A stretch of 64,000 nt of DNA, taken from NCBI GenBank assembly GCA_040902105.1, contig JBBDXW010000055.1:1-64000 (forward strand). The letters are read 5' to 3'. Shown here piece by piece: positions 45,983 to 53,217 of the stretch (its first letter is position 1; every line of letters begins with the position of its first letter). Origin of the DNA: IDS-8 sp040902105. GTDB lineage: Bacteria; Pseudomonadota; Gammaproteobacteria; Steroidobacterales; Woeseiaceae. The notes below the pieces were generated by a model. The model was not told the origin of the DNA, did no database searches, and saw only the letters and a list, made by a program, of their open reading frames with translations. The translations under genes were made by a program, and so were the position numbers.

Positions 45983-47023
45983 CTATGCCGAAGGCACAAC
46001 CCCGAGCGCGCGTGCAACGTGGAGCACCGCCGCATCGTATTCCCGCTTCCGGACCTCCGGCAGGAACGATGCCTCGAACGAATTGCGCGCGAGCGTCACG
46101 ATGTCTTTCGAAGATAATCCAAGCGCTTCGGCAACCTGCACATAATTGTCGTTCACGTACCCGCCAAAGTAAGCCGGATCGTCGGAATTGACGGTGACCT
46201 TGAGTCCCGCTTGCAACATGCGTGCAAGCGGATGCGCCTTGAGGTCCCTGACGACCGCCAGCCGCAGGTTCGACAGCGGGCATACCGTCAAAGGAATCGC
46301 GCGTACGCAAAGTTCCGTGACCAATTGCGCATCCTCCATGCAGCGGTTGCCGTGATCGATGCGGTCGACCTGCAGAAGTTGTAACGCTTCCCGAACGTAT
46401 TCGGGCGGTCCCTCCTCGCCGGCATGAGCCACGGCCTTTAGACCGGCCGAGCGCGCTTTCTCGAAAACCGACTGAAAGTTGCGTGGCGGATGGCCAACCT
46501 CGCTGGAATCGAGCCCGACGCCGGTGAGGCGATCGAGATACGGCCGGAGTCCGTCAAACGTCGCAAGCGCGGCTTCTTCAGGCAGATGTCTCAGGAAACA
46601 GGGAATGAGGTAGACGCTCATTCCAAGCTCCGACGCATCGTCGACCGCCTGCAGGAAACCGCCCATTACGGTCTCGATAGCAACGCCGCGTTCCGTGTGC
46701 GCCTGCGGATCGAAGAACGCCTCCACGTGGCGCACGTTATCGGCGCACGCCCGTCGCAGATACGCCATCGCCAGTTCGTGAAAGTCACGCTCGGTTTGCA
46801 GAACGGCAGTGCCGGCGTAATAAATATCCAGGAAATCCTGCAGACGCGAAAAGTCGTACGCCAGACGCACAGCCTCGACCGATTCGAAGGGCAGATCGAC
46901 TCGGTTCCGCCGCGCCAGATCAAACAGCATCCCCGGTTCCAGCGTGCCTTCCAGATGCACGTGCAGCTCGGCTTTAGGCAGCTCTGCAACCAGTGTGTTC
47001 AACATCAGTCGCGGCCCGCTCAT
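45983..47023 (-). CDS. Adenosine/adenine deaminase family protein
   Basis: Zinc amidohydrolase of 346 residues, deaminating adenosine or adenine. The N-terminal ELHVHLEG (H21, H23), a middle AHAGEE, HGNRCMEDAQ and a C-terminal VNSDDPAYFGG make the metal and catalytic site. The GGYVNDNY end is that of adenine deaminase-type proteins such as Pseudomonas PA0148, so adenine is a likely substrate, though adenosine is not excluded. Its ATG overlaps the dioxygenase stop by four bases, giving a two-gene operon. Confidence 0.9.
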   Translation of the reverse strand: MSGPRLMLNTLVAELPKAELHVHLEGTLEPGMLFDLARRNRVDLPFESVEAVRLAYDFSRLQDFLDIYYAGTAVLQTERDFHELAMAYLRRACADNVRHVEAFFDPQAHTERGVAIETVMGGFLQAVDDASELGMSVYLIPCFLRHLPEEAALATFDGLRPYLDRLTGVGLDSSEVGHPPRNFQSVFEKARSAGLKAVAHAGEEGPPEYVREALQLLQVDRIDHGNRCMEDAQLVTELCVRAIPLTVCPLSNLRLAVVRDLKAHPLARMLQAGLKVTVNSDDPAYFGGYVNDNYVQVAEALGLSSKDIVTLARNSFEASFLPEVRKREYDAAVLHVARALGVVPSA

Positions 47024-47754
47024 GCAACCTGCAGTCCAACTGCGAACGACGCCTCGTAGCCTTCGGCTTTTTGCAACGGCGCGAGCACGAGCTGCTCGCC
47101 GCCGCGCCGAAAGATACCGTCATCCTGATTTCGTCTTGTCCGCCGGCCCTTCGCCTCGTACGGCGCGGCTGCGTGGACAAGATCGGTCAACGCATCGTCA
47201 AAATACAGTTGCGACGTGAACTCGAGACCCCTGCGAGCCGCAGGTTCTGTGCGTATCTTGAAGTGAATGTGCACCGTGCGGCCCGGATACCAGCCGGGAT
47301 ACACGGTGACAAAGCGGACCTCGCCAGCGGCATCGGTTATCTGGTGACCGCGCAGGAATTTCTGGCCGACGGTGTTGAATCCCGGGTCCTGCACGTCCGA
47401 GTAGACGCCCAGCGCATCGCAGTGCCAGAGATCCACCCGGGCATCCGCGAGCGGCTCGCAGTTCCCGTCACTCAATCGCGAAATACGCAGCGTGAGCACC
47501 AGCGGCATGCCGGCCCTTGTCTGGCCATCGGCCGGGTCTGACCGAATGTCCGATCGATGCAAGCGTTCATCCACGAAATAGGGACCTTCGGTCTGTTCCG
47601 GCCGGACGATGCACAAGGCGTCGCGCGTTTCTGCAAAAGCACGCGTCGGATGCACGCCGATACCCGTCAGCAAGACGCCGCCGACAGCGCCGAGCAGCGT
47701 CGAAACGTCACGGCGGGAAAGCAGGCGGCCGACAGGCGCGTCATCGTGAGTCAT
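47020..47754 (-). CDS. Exported intradiol ring-cleavage dioxygenase-like protein
   Basis: A 244-residue protein related to protocatechuate/catechol intradiol dioxygenases. The iron ligands appear as Y in LGVYSDVQD, Y in YPGWYPGRTVHIHF and the two histidines of HIHF. The N-terminus carries a Tat-like signal (LLSRRDVSTLLGAVGGVLL), which suggests export in folded form. The start at 47754 is chosen over upstream codons. Aromatic substrate unknown; periplasmic members are often of unclear function. Gene order with the deaminase is unexplained. Confidence 0.85.
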   Translation of the reverse strand: MTHDDAPVGRLLSRRDVSTLLGAVGGVLLTGIGVHPTRAFAETRDALCIVRPEQTEGPYFVDERLHRSDIRSDPADGQTRAGMPLVLTLRISRLSDGNCEPLADARVDLWHCDALGVYSDVQDPGFNTVGQKFLRGHQITDAAGEVRFVTVYPGWYPGRTVHIHFKIRTEPAARRGLEFTSQLYFDDALTDLVHAAAPYEAKGRRTRRNQDDGIFRRGGEQLVLAPLQKAEGYEASFAVGLQVA

Positions 47755-47949
47755 TGCAACCAGTCCTTCGAATGCCGGGCCAAACAACGCAGCAGACGGT
47801 CACATTAATACACCATTTCCCCGGAAACCACGGAAGTTTGCAAGTACAATTTGCCCGGGAAAAACGTAGACAGTCGAGAACAAGGTCAGGACATCGCGAC
47901 CCGCATATCGTGCGAAGTCCGCAGGCGCACCGAGGGCAAATACAGAACA

Positions 47950-48129
47950 ATGGCACTTCATCCGGATTTTCCTTCCTCGCCGTACGAAATACCAAAGCCC
48001 GACCAGCGCTGGTTTCCCGCATCCGAGGACCTGCGCAACACCGCGTACGAAAACCTGCTGCCGCCACGGGTGGCAAACATCCGCGGTGCAGAATCTTTTC
48101 CGTGTCTTTATACAGGAGCAATTCGATAA
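47950..48129 (+). pseudogene. 5' remnant of type III restriction endonuclease (res)
   Basis: The frame MALHPDFPSSPYEI, WFPASEDL and ENLLPPRVANIR matches the N-terminus of type III restriction subunits of the BPTD_3080-like group as I remember it. It breaks off after about 46 residues, where the normal protein would continue for hundreds. The remaining codons look unrelated, and the stop TAA overlaps the ATG of the aminopeptidase remnant. A matching mod remnant lies 2.4 kb away on the same strand. Confidence 0.65.
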
Positions 48130-48985
48130 TGAAGTGGACGGCAAGCGTTTTCGTTGGACTGACACTCTCGATGGCGGGTCCGGCGGTTCGGGCGGAGCGT
48201 ACAATCGCTTTTGAGTCCTGGTCCGTGCCGCCCTCCGGTACGATCGCGGTCGCGGTGTCGCAGGGCGTTCCGGACGAGGGTGTGTTCGCGGATGTCGATG
48301 AAGTAACCGACGGCGCGCTGCGGCGTGCCGTCGACGCTGTCGCCTTTGAGGGCGAACGCGATGAACAACTGGATCTGCCCGGAGTCGCGCCCTTCGACCG
48401 GATCATCCTGGTCGGTACCGGGGCCGACGAAACAACGTCCCGCCTGCTCGAAGATATCGGCGGCCGGGTCGGCCAGGCCGCCGCGCAAAGCCCCGCGGAA
48501 CGCATCGAAATCCTGTGGGACGGAGAACGCGATGCAGCGGCGCATCTCGCCTTCGGCGCCGCGCTCGGGCAGTACCGCTTCATGAAATATCGCACGCGTG
48601 AGGCCGATGCTCCGGTGGTGGGCGAAGGCGAGATCGTCATTCGCACGCCCGAGGGCGCCGCCGCCGCAGAAGTGTACGAGGAGCAATGGGCGCCGGTCGC
48701 CTGGGCCGTCAGGTTCGTCCGCAACGTGATCACCGAGCCGGCCCTCGAAATTTATCCCGAGAGCTTCGTGCAACAGGCAAGGCTTGCCTTCGACGGCCTT
48801 GCCAACGTTCGCATAGTGCTGGACGTGCCGGCGATGGAAAAGCTCGGCATGGGCGGCATCCTGGCCTGCTGGTGGTCCGCTACGACGGCGCTCCCGGAGA
48901 CGAGGCGCCGCTTGCCTTCGTCGGCAAGGGCATCACTTTTGACTCGGGCGATATCTCCCTCAAAGACGGTGACGGTACAAATCGC
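48129..48985 (+). pseudogene. Decayed leucyl aminopeptidase (PepA/M17-like)
   Basis: The gene starts with a good AGGAG site and a signal peptide (VFVGLTLSMAGPAVRA), then the M17 N-terminal domain. At about 48865 the protein MEKLGMGGILA is expected to continue with a GQGS-type loop; instead there is a deletion and a frameshift. Downstream, in the next frame, LLVVRYDGAPGDEAPLAFVG and KGITFDSGDISLKDGDG continue the family. The frame then ends in TNRSMK after the first metal motif, so the catalytic C-terminal domain is absent. A nonfunctional gene. Confidence 0.85.
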
Positions 48986-49054
48986 TCGATGAAGTGAACT
49001 CTTGAGCCGCATAGTCACGTTTGACGTTAATCACGTACGGCGTTAATATACGCC

Positions 49055-49333
49055 ATGATCAGATCGTTCAAGTGCTCTGACACTGAAGCGCTCTCCAAAG
49101 GCATCCGCGTCAGGCAGTTTGCAAGTATTGCTGCAGTGGCACGGCGAAAGCTGAGGCAAGTCGAAATCGCCGGCCGACTCGACGATCTGAAAGTGCCACC
49201 GGGTAATCGCCTTGAGGCTCTCAAAGGCAAACGCTCGGGGCAATACAGTATTCGTATCAATGATCAGTGGCGCGTTTGCTTTCGGTGGACCGAGGGAGGC
49301 GCAGAAGATGTGGAGATCGTTGATTATCACTGA
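49055..49333 (+). CDS. higB: HigB-type toxin (RelE/ParE superfamily)
   Basis: A 92-residue ribosome-dependent mRNA interferase of the HigB type. Recognisable segments are MIRSFKCSDTEALSKG, a LEALKGKRSGQYSIRIN core and WRVCFRW ending in EIVDYH, which form the RelE-like fold with its conserved R/Y residues. The toxin precedes the antitoxin, the usual HigBA order, with 13 bases between. It appears intact. Confidence 0.92.
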   Translation: MIRSFKCSDTEALSKGIRVRQFASIAAVARRKLRQVEIAGRLDDLKVPPGNRLEALKGKRSGQYSIRINDQWRVCFRWTEGGAEDVEIVDYH

Positions 49334-49346
49334 GGTGAATCCCGTT

Positions 49347-49685
49347 ATGAGCAAGTTTAACCCCGTTACCCCTGGCGAGCTTCTGCTGGAGGAGTTCCTC
49401 AGACCCATGGAGCTTAGTCAGTATCGTTTGGCTAAAGAGATCGATGTGCCGGCGCAGCGGATTAGCGAGATTGTTGCCGGCAGGCGAGCGATCACGGCCG
49501 ATACCGACTTGCGGTTGTGCCGGTTCTTCGGCCTATCCAGCGGCTACTGGCTGCGCGCTCAGGCTGCGCACGATACGGAGGTTGCTGAGCGTGAACTTCG
49601 ACCTGTGCTGAGAAAAATCAAACCTTGGGTAGCAAATGCGGACCAACAAGGCGCTGCATCGGACGCCGCCAGGCGCCGCCGCTGA
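49347..49685 (+). CDS. higA: HigA-type antitoxin (XRE family)
   Basis: A 112-residue antitoxin with an N-terminal helix-turn-helix (FNPVTPGELLLEEFLRPMEL, QYRLAKEIDVPAQRISEIVAG) that represses the operon and neutralises HigB. The core is typical HigA to about residue 90. The last 20 residues (ADQQGAASDAARRRR) are read from the attC-like site that overlaps the 3' end, so they are probably not part of the original protein. Start at 49347 fits the family length. Confidence 0.9.
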   Translation: MSKFNPVTPGELLLEEFLRPMELSQYRLAKEIDVPAQRISEIVAGRRAITADTDLRLCRFFGLSSGYWLRAQAAHDTEVAERELRPVLRKIKPWVANADQQGAASDAARRRR

Positions 49686-49699
49686 GCTTATCGTTATAT
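49642..49699 (+). repeat. Integron attC-like site
   Basis: A 58-base imperfect palindrome with the layout of attC: left box ending CCAAC, the segment AAGGCGCTGCATCGG, a GCC-rich inner hairpin, then CGCCGCTGAGCTTATCGTTA. The two ends match core RYYYAAC/GTTRRRY only partly (GACCAAC and GTTATAT). It overlaps the end of the HigA gene and precedes the VapBC-like pair, the arrangement of adjacent cassettes. Confidence 0.6.
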
Positions 49700-49735
49700 G
49701 GACGAGTTGCGGGCCGATGGCGGTGGAGCAGCGCG

Positions 49736-49954
49736 ATGAAATCGCGAGATCCGCTTCAGGCTTTGATGAACAGGCTCATCTTCCACCCTGACGGCAGCAA
49801 CCATCGTTCCGTGACCAAGGAGGTCGTGCACCTGATTGAGGCCGGCGTGGCCGGGCAACGGCCGAAGCACAAGCTTTCGCCCCCGCTCAAGCTCAAGGGC
49901 GGACCTGTCACAATCGAGGAAATCGAAGCGGCGATTGCGGAAGGGCGCGATTGA
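49736..49954 (+). CDS. Putative antitoxin of VapBC-like pair
   Basis: A 72-residue protein preceding a PIN-domain toxin by three bases. It is charged, with a central QRPKHKLSPPLKLKGGPVT and an acidic C-terminus (IEEIEAAIAEGRD) typical of toxin-binding antitoxin tails. No standard VapB DNA-binding motif is obvious, so the family is unassigned. Start chosen at 49736 with a GGTGGAG site upstream. Role is inferred from position. Confidence 0.6.
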   Translation: MKSRDPLQALMNRLIFHPDGSNHRSVTKEVVHLIEAGVAGQRPKHKLSPPLKLKGGPVTIEEIEAAIAEGRD

Positions 49955-49957
49955 TCC

Positions 49958-50363
49958 GTGGTATTGATTGACGCTAACGTGCTGGCCATCCTTTTTCTCG
50001 TCGGACCCTCGACAGAGGCTGCGCGAGCACTGCTCGACAACGACGACGATTGGCGTTCGGGAGCTTACACATTGATCGAACTCTCCAATGTTTTGACAAG
50101 GAGCATGCGGGTACGTGGGTTGGCGCTGGCCAAGGCAAAATCGCTATTCTCGGAAGCACAAGAACTGATCGAACCAGGGCTTGTTGTCGTCGTTAACACC
50201 GATGCCATGACCCTCGCGCACAAAGTATCGCATCTCGGCCTATGACGCGCGTTTCATTGTGGCGGCCCGCGACCTGGGCGTGAAGCTGGTGACCGAAGAC
50301 ACCAGATTGCGCCGCGCCGCGCCTGCGCTGACACGATCCATCGAACAGGCCTTAGGCAGCTGA
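49958..50363 (+). pseudogene. VapC-like PIN-domain toxin with frameshift
   Basis: The first 91 residues (GTG start; MVLIDANVLAILFLVG with the PIN aspartate, then YTLIELSNVLTR with its glutamate) are a normal PIN ribonuclease. At 50222 the reading frame needs one base less: AHK then YRISAYDARFIVAARDLGV continues in the next frame with the remaining catalytic aspartates to the stop at 50363. In the frame as written it ends at SHLGL. One extra A in a run of A after CAC is the simplest cause. It could be a real inactivating mutation or a sequencing error. Confidence 0.8.
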
Positions 50364-50364
50364 C

Positions 50365-50635
50365 GTGGCAAGAATCCATCCCGCCTACGAACTTTCCGAC
50401 GCCGAAAAACGCGACCTCACGCAACTGATCCAGACCGGCAAACCGCTGCCGGAGAAATACCGCTTCGTCCTGTTCGAGGACAAGCGCGAGGTCGAACTGG
50501 TATGGAACGGCAAGAGCCGTGACGTGTGCACCACCGTGCTGCCGTTCCAGACACTGGAGCACGTCGACGAGCCGCGCGCAGAAACGAAGACGCAGCACGA
50601 CCTGTTCGACGCTCGCGGCCGGCAGATGCAGGCTG
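50365..50635 (+). pseudogene. 5' remnant of type III DNA methyltransferase (mod)
   Basis: From a GTG start one base after the PIN-toxin stop, the frame ARIHPAYELSDAEKRDL, KPLPEKYRFVLFEDKREVEL and VLPFQTLEHVDEPRAE matches the N-terminus of site-specific adenine methyltransferases of type III modification subunits. The match ends at about residue 90 (LFDARGRQMQAA), where it runs into the DUF2459-like unit. The catalytic motifs DPPY and FxGxG, which lie further on, are absent. A remnant that cannot methylate. Confidence 0.75.
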
Positions 50636-50636
50636 C

Positions 50637-51152
50637 GCGAACACGATCTATCTCCCCGAAAAGCCATCTGAAATCCGCAAGTCATATTTGATAGACCTTG
50701 GCCGCCACACCCGCCTGGCCTTCGGCTTGCCCGACGGAGAGTTTGTCGAGTATGGCTATGGGGAATGGCGGTGGTACGCCAGGATGGAAGATCAATGGTG
50801 GCGGGCGCCGGCCGTTCTGTTCTGGCCGACTCAGGGCACCCTGGGAAGACGGGAATGGCGGGGGCCTGGCGCAGAGGCTCGTCTCCTGGACGAGTACGAT
50901 GGCTTGATCGTTCTCGACGTGCCTGCCGAGGCGCGCAAGGTAGATGCCCTCGTCGCCGAACTCGATCGCGCGTTCGACAGTCGATCGGAGCAGCGGGTTC
51001 GCAATCGAATCTACGGCCTGGATTTTGTGCCTTACGACCGTCCTTACTGGGTCTTTAACAACAGCAATCACGCGGTCAAGGACTGGCTGCAGGAACTGGG
51101 CTACGAAGTAACGGGCTCCGGTGTCTTTGCAGAATGGAAATACGAGGAGTAG
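50637..51152 (+). CDS. DUF2459-like protein, copy 1 (5' end uncertain)
   Basis: The frame, joined directly to the mod remnant, reads IYLPEKPSEIRKSYLIDLGR, then HTRLAFGLPDGEFVEYGYGE and ends TGSGVFAEWKYEE. The HTxxxxxLPxxxxVEYGYG pattern resembles the DUF2459 family of envelope proteins, recalled from memory. No proper start codon or signal peptide remains, so the 5' end was probably lost in the junction with mod. A related, internally deleted copy lies at 52911-53122. Confidence 0.5.
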   Translation, partial: ANTIYLPEKPSEIRKSYLIDLGRHTRLAFGLPDGEFVEYGYGEWRWYARMEDQWWRAPAVLFWPTQGTLGRREWRGPGAEARLLDEYDGLIVLDVPAEARKVDALVAELDRAFDSRSEQRVRNRIYGLDFVPYDRPYWVFNNSNHAVKDWLQELGYEVTGSGVFAEWKYEE

Positions 51153-51198
51153 CGGAGTGGCAGTCCTCGCCGGATCGCCGTTCCGGCGTGCAGAGCTT

Positions 51199-51245
51199 AC
51201 AAACGTTTCTTCATGCGCTTTCGAGGAAATGTTTCCGCGGAAGTT
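51199..51245 (+). repeat. Island repeat motif, copy 1
   Basis: ACAAACGTTTCTTCATG followed by TTTCGAGGAAATGTTTCCGC and the perfect palindrome TTCCGCGGAA; 47 bases shared with 52740-52785 and 53168-53214. It follows the DUF2459-like unit in copies 1 and 3. Confidence 0.75.
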
Positions 51246-51388
51246 TTTACGGCTGACCAATTCCGCTGGTCATGACGCTGCCCGCGCCTTCGCACGGTGC
51301 GGCGACCTGCATGCCGTATGTGTTACCTTGTTCCAGCACGCTCGTATAAACAACGATTGTCAAGATCAACCGCCCGTGCATTTCTACC

Positions 51389-52672
51389 ATGAGATCCTTG
51401 CTTTTCAGTCGCAGTTTTTTCCTGCTCTGGCAGGGGCAACTCGTAAGCCAGCTGGGCGGACAGGCATTTCTCGTGGCCACGATGTACTGGACCATGGAAA
51501 CGACGGGTTCGGCGAGTTTCATCGGCATCGTGATGATGTTGTCGACGCTGCCGATGGTCGTGCTGGGCCCCTTCGGCGGCACTCTGGCGGATTGGTATTC
51601 CCGTAAAACTATCATTATTGCGTCCGATGTGATCTGCGGGATCAGCGTCCTCTCACTCGCCGGATTGATGTTCTTTTTTCCGGAGGCTCCGGCGGCCGGC
51701 TTTTTGTGCCTTTGCGTCGTCACGGCTATCGTTGGCTGCGTAAGGGCTTTTTTCCAGCCGGCAATCAGCGCCGCAATTCCCGATCTGGTGGATGCCGAGC
51801 GGATGCCGGCCGCCAACTCGATGATGCAGTTTTCGGCGCAGGCCAGCACCTTCGTCGGACAAGGGCTTGGCGGCATGCTGTACCGGCTGCTCGGCGCGCC
51901 GGCGCTGTTTCTCATCGACGGGCTGACTTACCTGTTGTCGGCACTCAGTGAGGCATTCATCGAGTTGCCGGTTGTGGAACGGAAACCCGCGGCGAGCCCG
52001 CGAGCCGCCTTTGCCGCTTTTTGGGCGGACACGAAAGCCGGCTTCGAGTATGTGTGGCAGAACAGGGGCATGCGCTTCCTGCTTCTGACATCGTCATCGA
52101 TCAATTTCTTCGTCGTGCCCGTGTTCGTTCTTCTGCCTTTTTACGCGGAAGATCACCTGGGCGCGGGTGCCGCGTGGTACGGGTTTTTACTGGCTGCGCT
52201 GAGCGGCGGCGCCATTCTCGGATACATTGCGGGGGGTGTCGTCCCGCGGGGCGGGCGCAGCCGCGGCGCATTGCTGATCGGCAGTTTCCTCGGAGTCGCC
52301 GTGCTAATCGGCGCCCTGGGTTTCACATCTTCCAGGTTTACGGCGCTGGGCTTGCTGATCGCTATCGGTGTCTTAAGCGGCCTTATCAACGTCCACGCAA
52401 TTACGCTCTTTCAGACCCGCTCGCTGCCCGCCCTGCGCGGACGCGTGATGTCGCTCGTAATCACGCTGGCTACTGCGGTAGCACCTTTGGGAATGCTGCT
52501 GGGAGGAATACTCGGTGACGCAACGGGCAAGAACCTGCCTCTGATTTACGGAACCTGCGGTGCCGGAGCCGCGATCGTTCTGATCGCCGCCTCGTCAAGC
52601 ACGGCTTTCCGGTCGTTCCTGGCCGCGCCGCTGCGACCGCCCGGAACGGAGCAAACCGCAGCCACCTCGTAA
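51389..52672 (+). CDS. MFS exporter (EntS-like)
   Basis: A 427-residue inner-membrane protein with 12 hydrophobic segments. Segments include FLLWQGQLVSQLGGQAFLVA, the loop motif GGTLADWYSRKTI between helices 2 and 3 and a second half beginning near GMRFLLLTSSSINFF. Closest in pattern to the enterobactin-exporter/multidrug type of the major facilitator superfamily. Export of a small molecule is expected but substrate is unknown. It lies between two copies of the DUF2459-like unit. Confidence 0.88.
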   Translation: MRSLLFSRSFFLLWQGQLVSQLGGQAFLVATMYWTMETTGSASFIGIVMMLSTLPMVVLGPFGGTLADWYSRKTIIIASDVICGISVLSLAGLMFFFPEAPAAGFLCLCVVTAIVGCVRAFFQPAISAAIPDLVDAERMPAANSMMQFSAQASTFVGQGLGGMLYRLLGAPALFLIDGLTYLLSALSEAFIELPVVERKPAASPRAAFAAFWADTKAGFEYVWQNRGMRFLLLTSSSINFFVVPVFVLLPFYAEDHLGAGAAWYGFLLAALSGGAILGYIAGGVVPRGGRSRGALLIGSFLGVAVLIGALGFTSSRFTALGLLIAIGVLSGLINVHAITLFQTRSLPALRGRVMSLVITLATAVAPLGMLLGGILGDATGKNLPLIYGTCGAGAAIVLIAASSSTAFRSFLAAPLRPPGTEQTAATS

Positions 52673-52739
52673 GAATTTCGCCATGCGTCGCGCCGGTCGA
52701 TGCGAAAACCAGGGTGCCTCCGGGGCGGGACGAAATTAC

Positions 52740-52785
52740 CAACGACTATTCATGTATTTTCGAGGAAAAGTTTCCGCGGAAAGAC
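52740..52785 (+). repeat. Island repeat motif, copy 2 (degenerate)
   Basis: Shares CGACTATTCATGTATTTTCG and GAGGAAAAGTTTCCGCGGAA with the copies at 51199 and 53168, with several substitutions. Confidence 0.65.
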
Positions 52786-52910
52786 GAGCCGGATCACCGC
52801 GGACACTCCTAATCGATAATGGTCACGATGTCGTCAATATGCGCAAAGCACGTTCTCAACTCGAAGACAGTTACCTCTGCCTTGCCGCCATCCTGCTCTA
52901 AGGTTATGCA

Positions 52911-53122
52911 AACACAATCTATCCCCGGAAAAGCCATCTGAAATCCGCACGGCGTATCTGGTGGACCTCGGCCGCCACACCCGCCTGGCCTTCGGACTGC
53001 CTGACGGAGGGTTTGTCGAGTATGGCTATGGCGAATGGCAGTGGTACAAGGAGTGGCTGCGGGAATTAGGCTACGAAGTTTCGGGCTCCGGCATCTTTGC
53101 GGAATGGAAATACGAAGAGTAG
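52911..53122 (+). pseudogene. DUF2459-like unit, copy 2, internally deleted
   Basis: About 80% or more identical by eye to the first and last parts of the copy at 50637-51152: the start (CTATCCCCGGAAAAGCCATC) and the end (GGAATGGAAATACGAAGAGT) match closely. Roughly 300 bases corresponding to 50777-51077 are missing, joined at GTAC/AAGG. It can encode only a stunted protein. Confidence 0.85.
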
Positions 53123-53167
53123 CGAAGTGGCAGAGCTCGCCTGCATCGCGGTTGCGGCACGCAGAAC

Positions 53168-53214
53168 TTGCAAACGTTTCTTCATGGGCTTTCGAGGAAA
53201 TGTTTCCGCGGAAT
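53168..53214 (+). repeat. Island repeat motif, copy 3
   Basis: Near-identical to 51199-51245 over 47 bases, including TTCCGCGGAA. It immediately precedes the stop of the alpha/beta hydrolase on the other strand. Confidence 0.8.
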
Positions 53215-53217
53215 TTT

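Larger units (their letters stand above)
52673..53217. other. Intergenic region with duplicated remnant
   Basis: No intact gene. It contains one copy of the island repeat motif (52740-52785), then a 210-base second copy of the DUF2459-like unit, then a third repeat motif, ending at the alpha/beta hydrolase stop. Confidence 0.8.

Noticed and set aside
51389..52672. Composite transposon carrying the MFS exporter
   Set aside because: Direct duplicates flank it, but neither contains a transposase or terminal inverted repeats.
47950..53217. Prophage or integrative element
   Set aside because: No integrase, capsid, terminase or conjugation gene and no flanking tRNA were found; the island looks like defence-gene debris.
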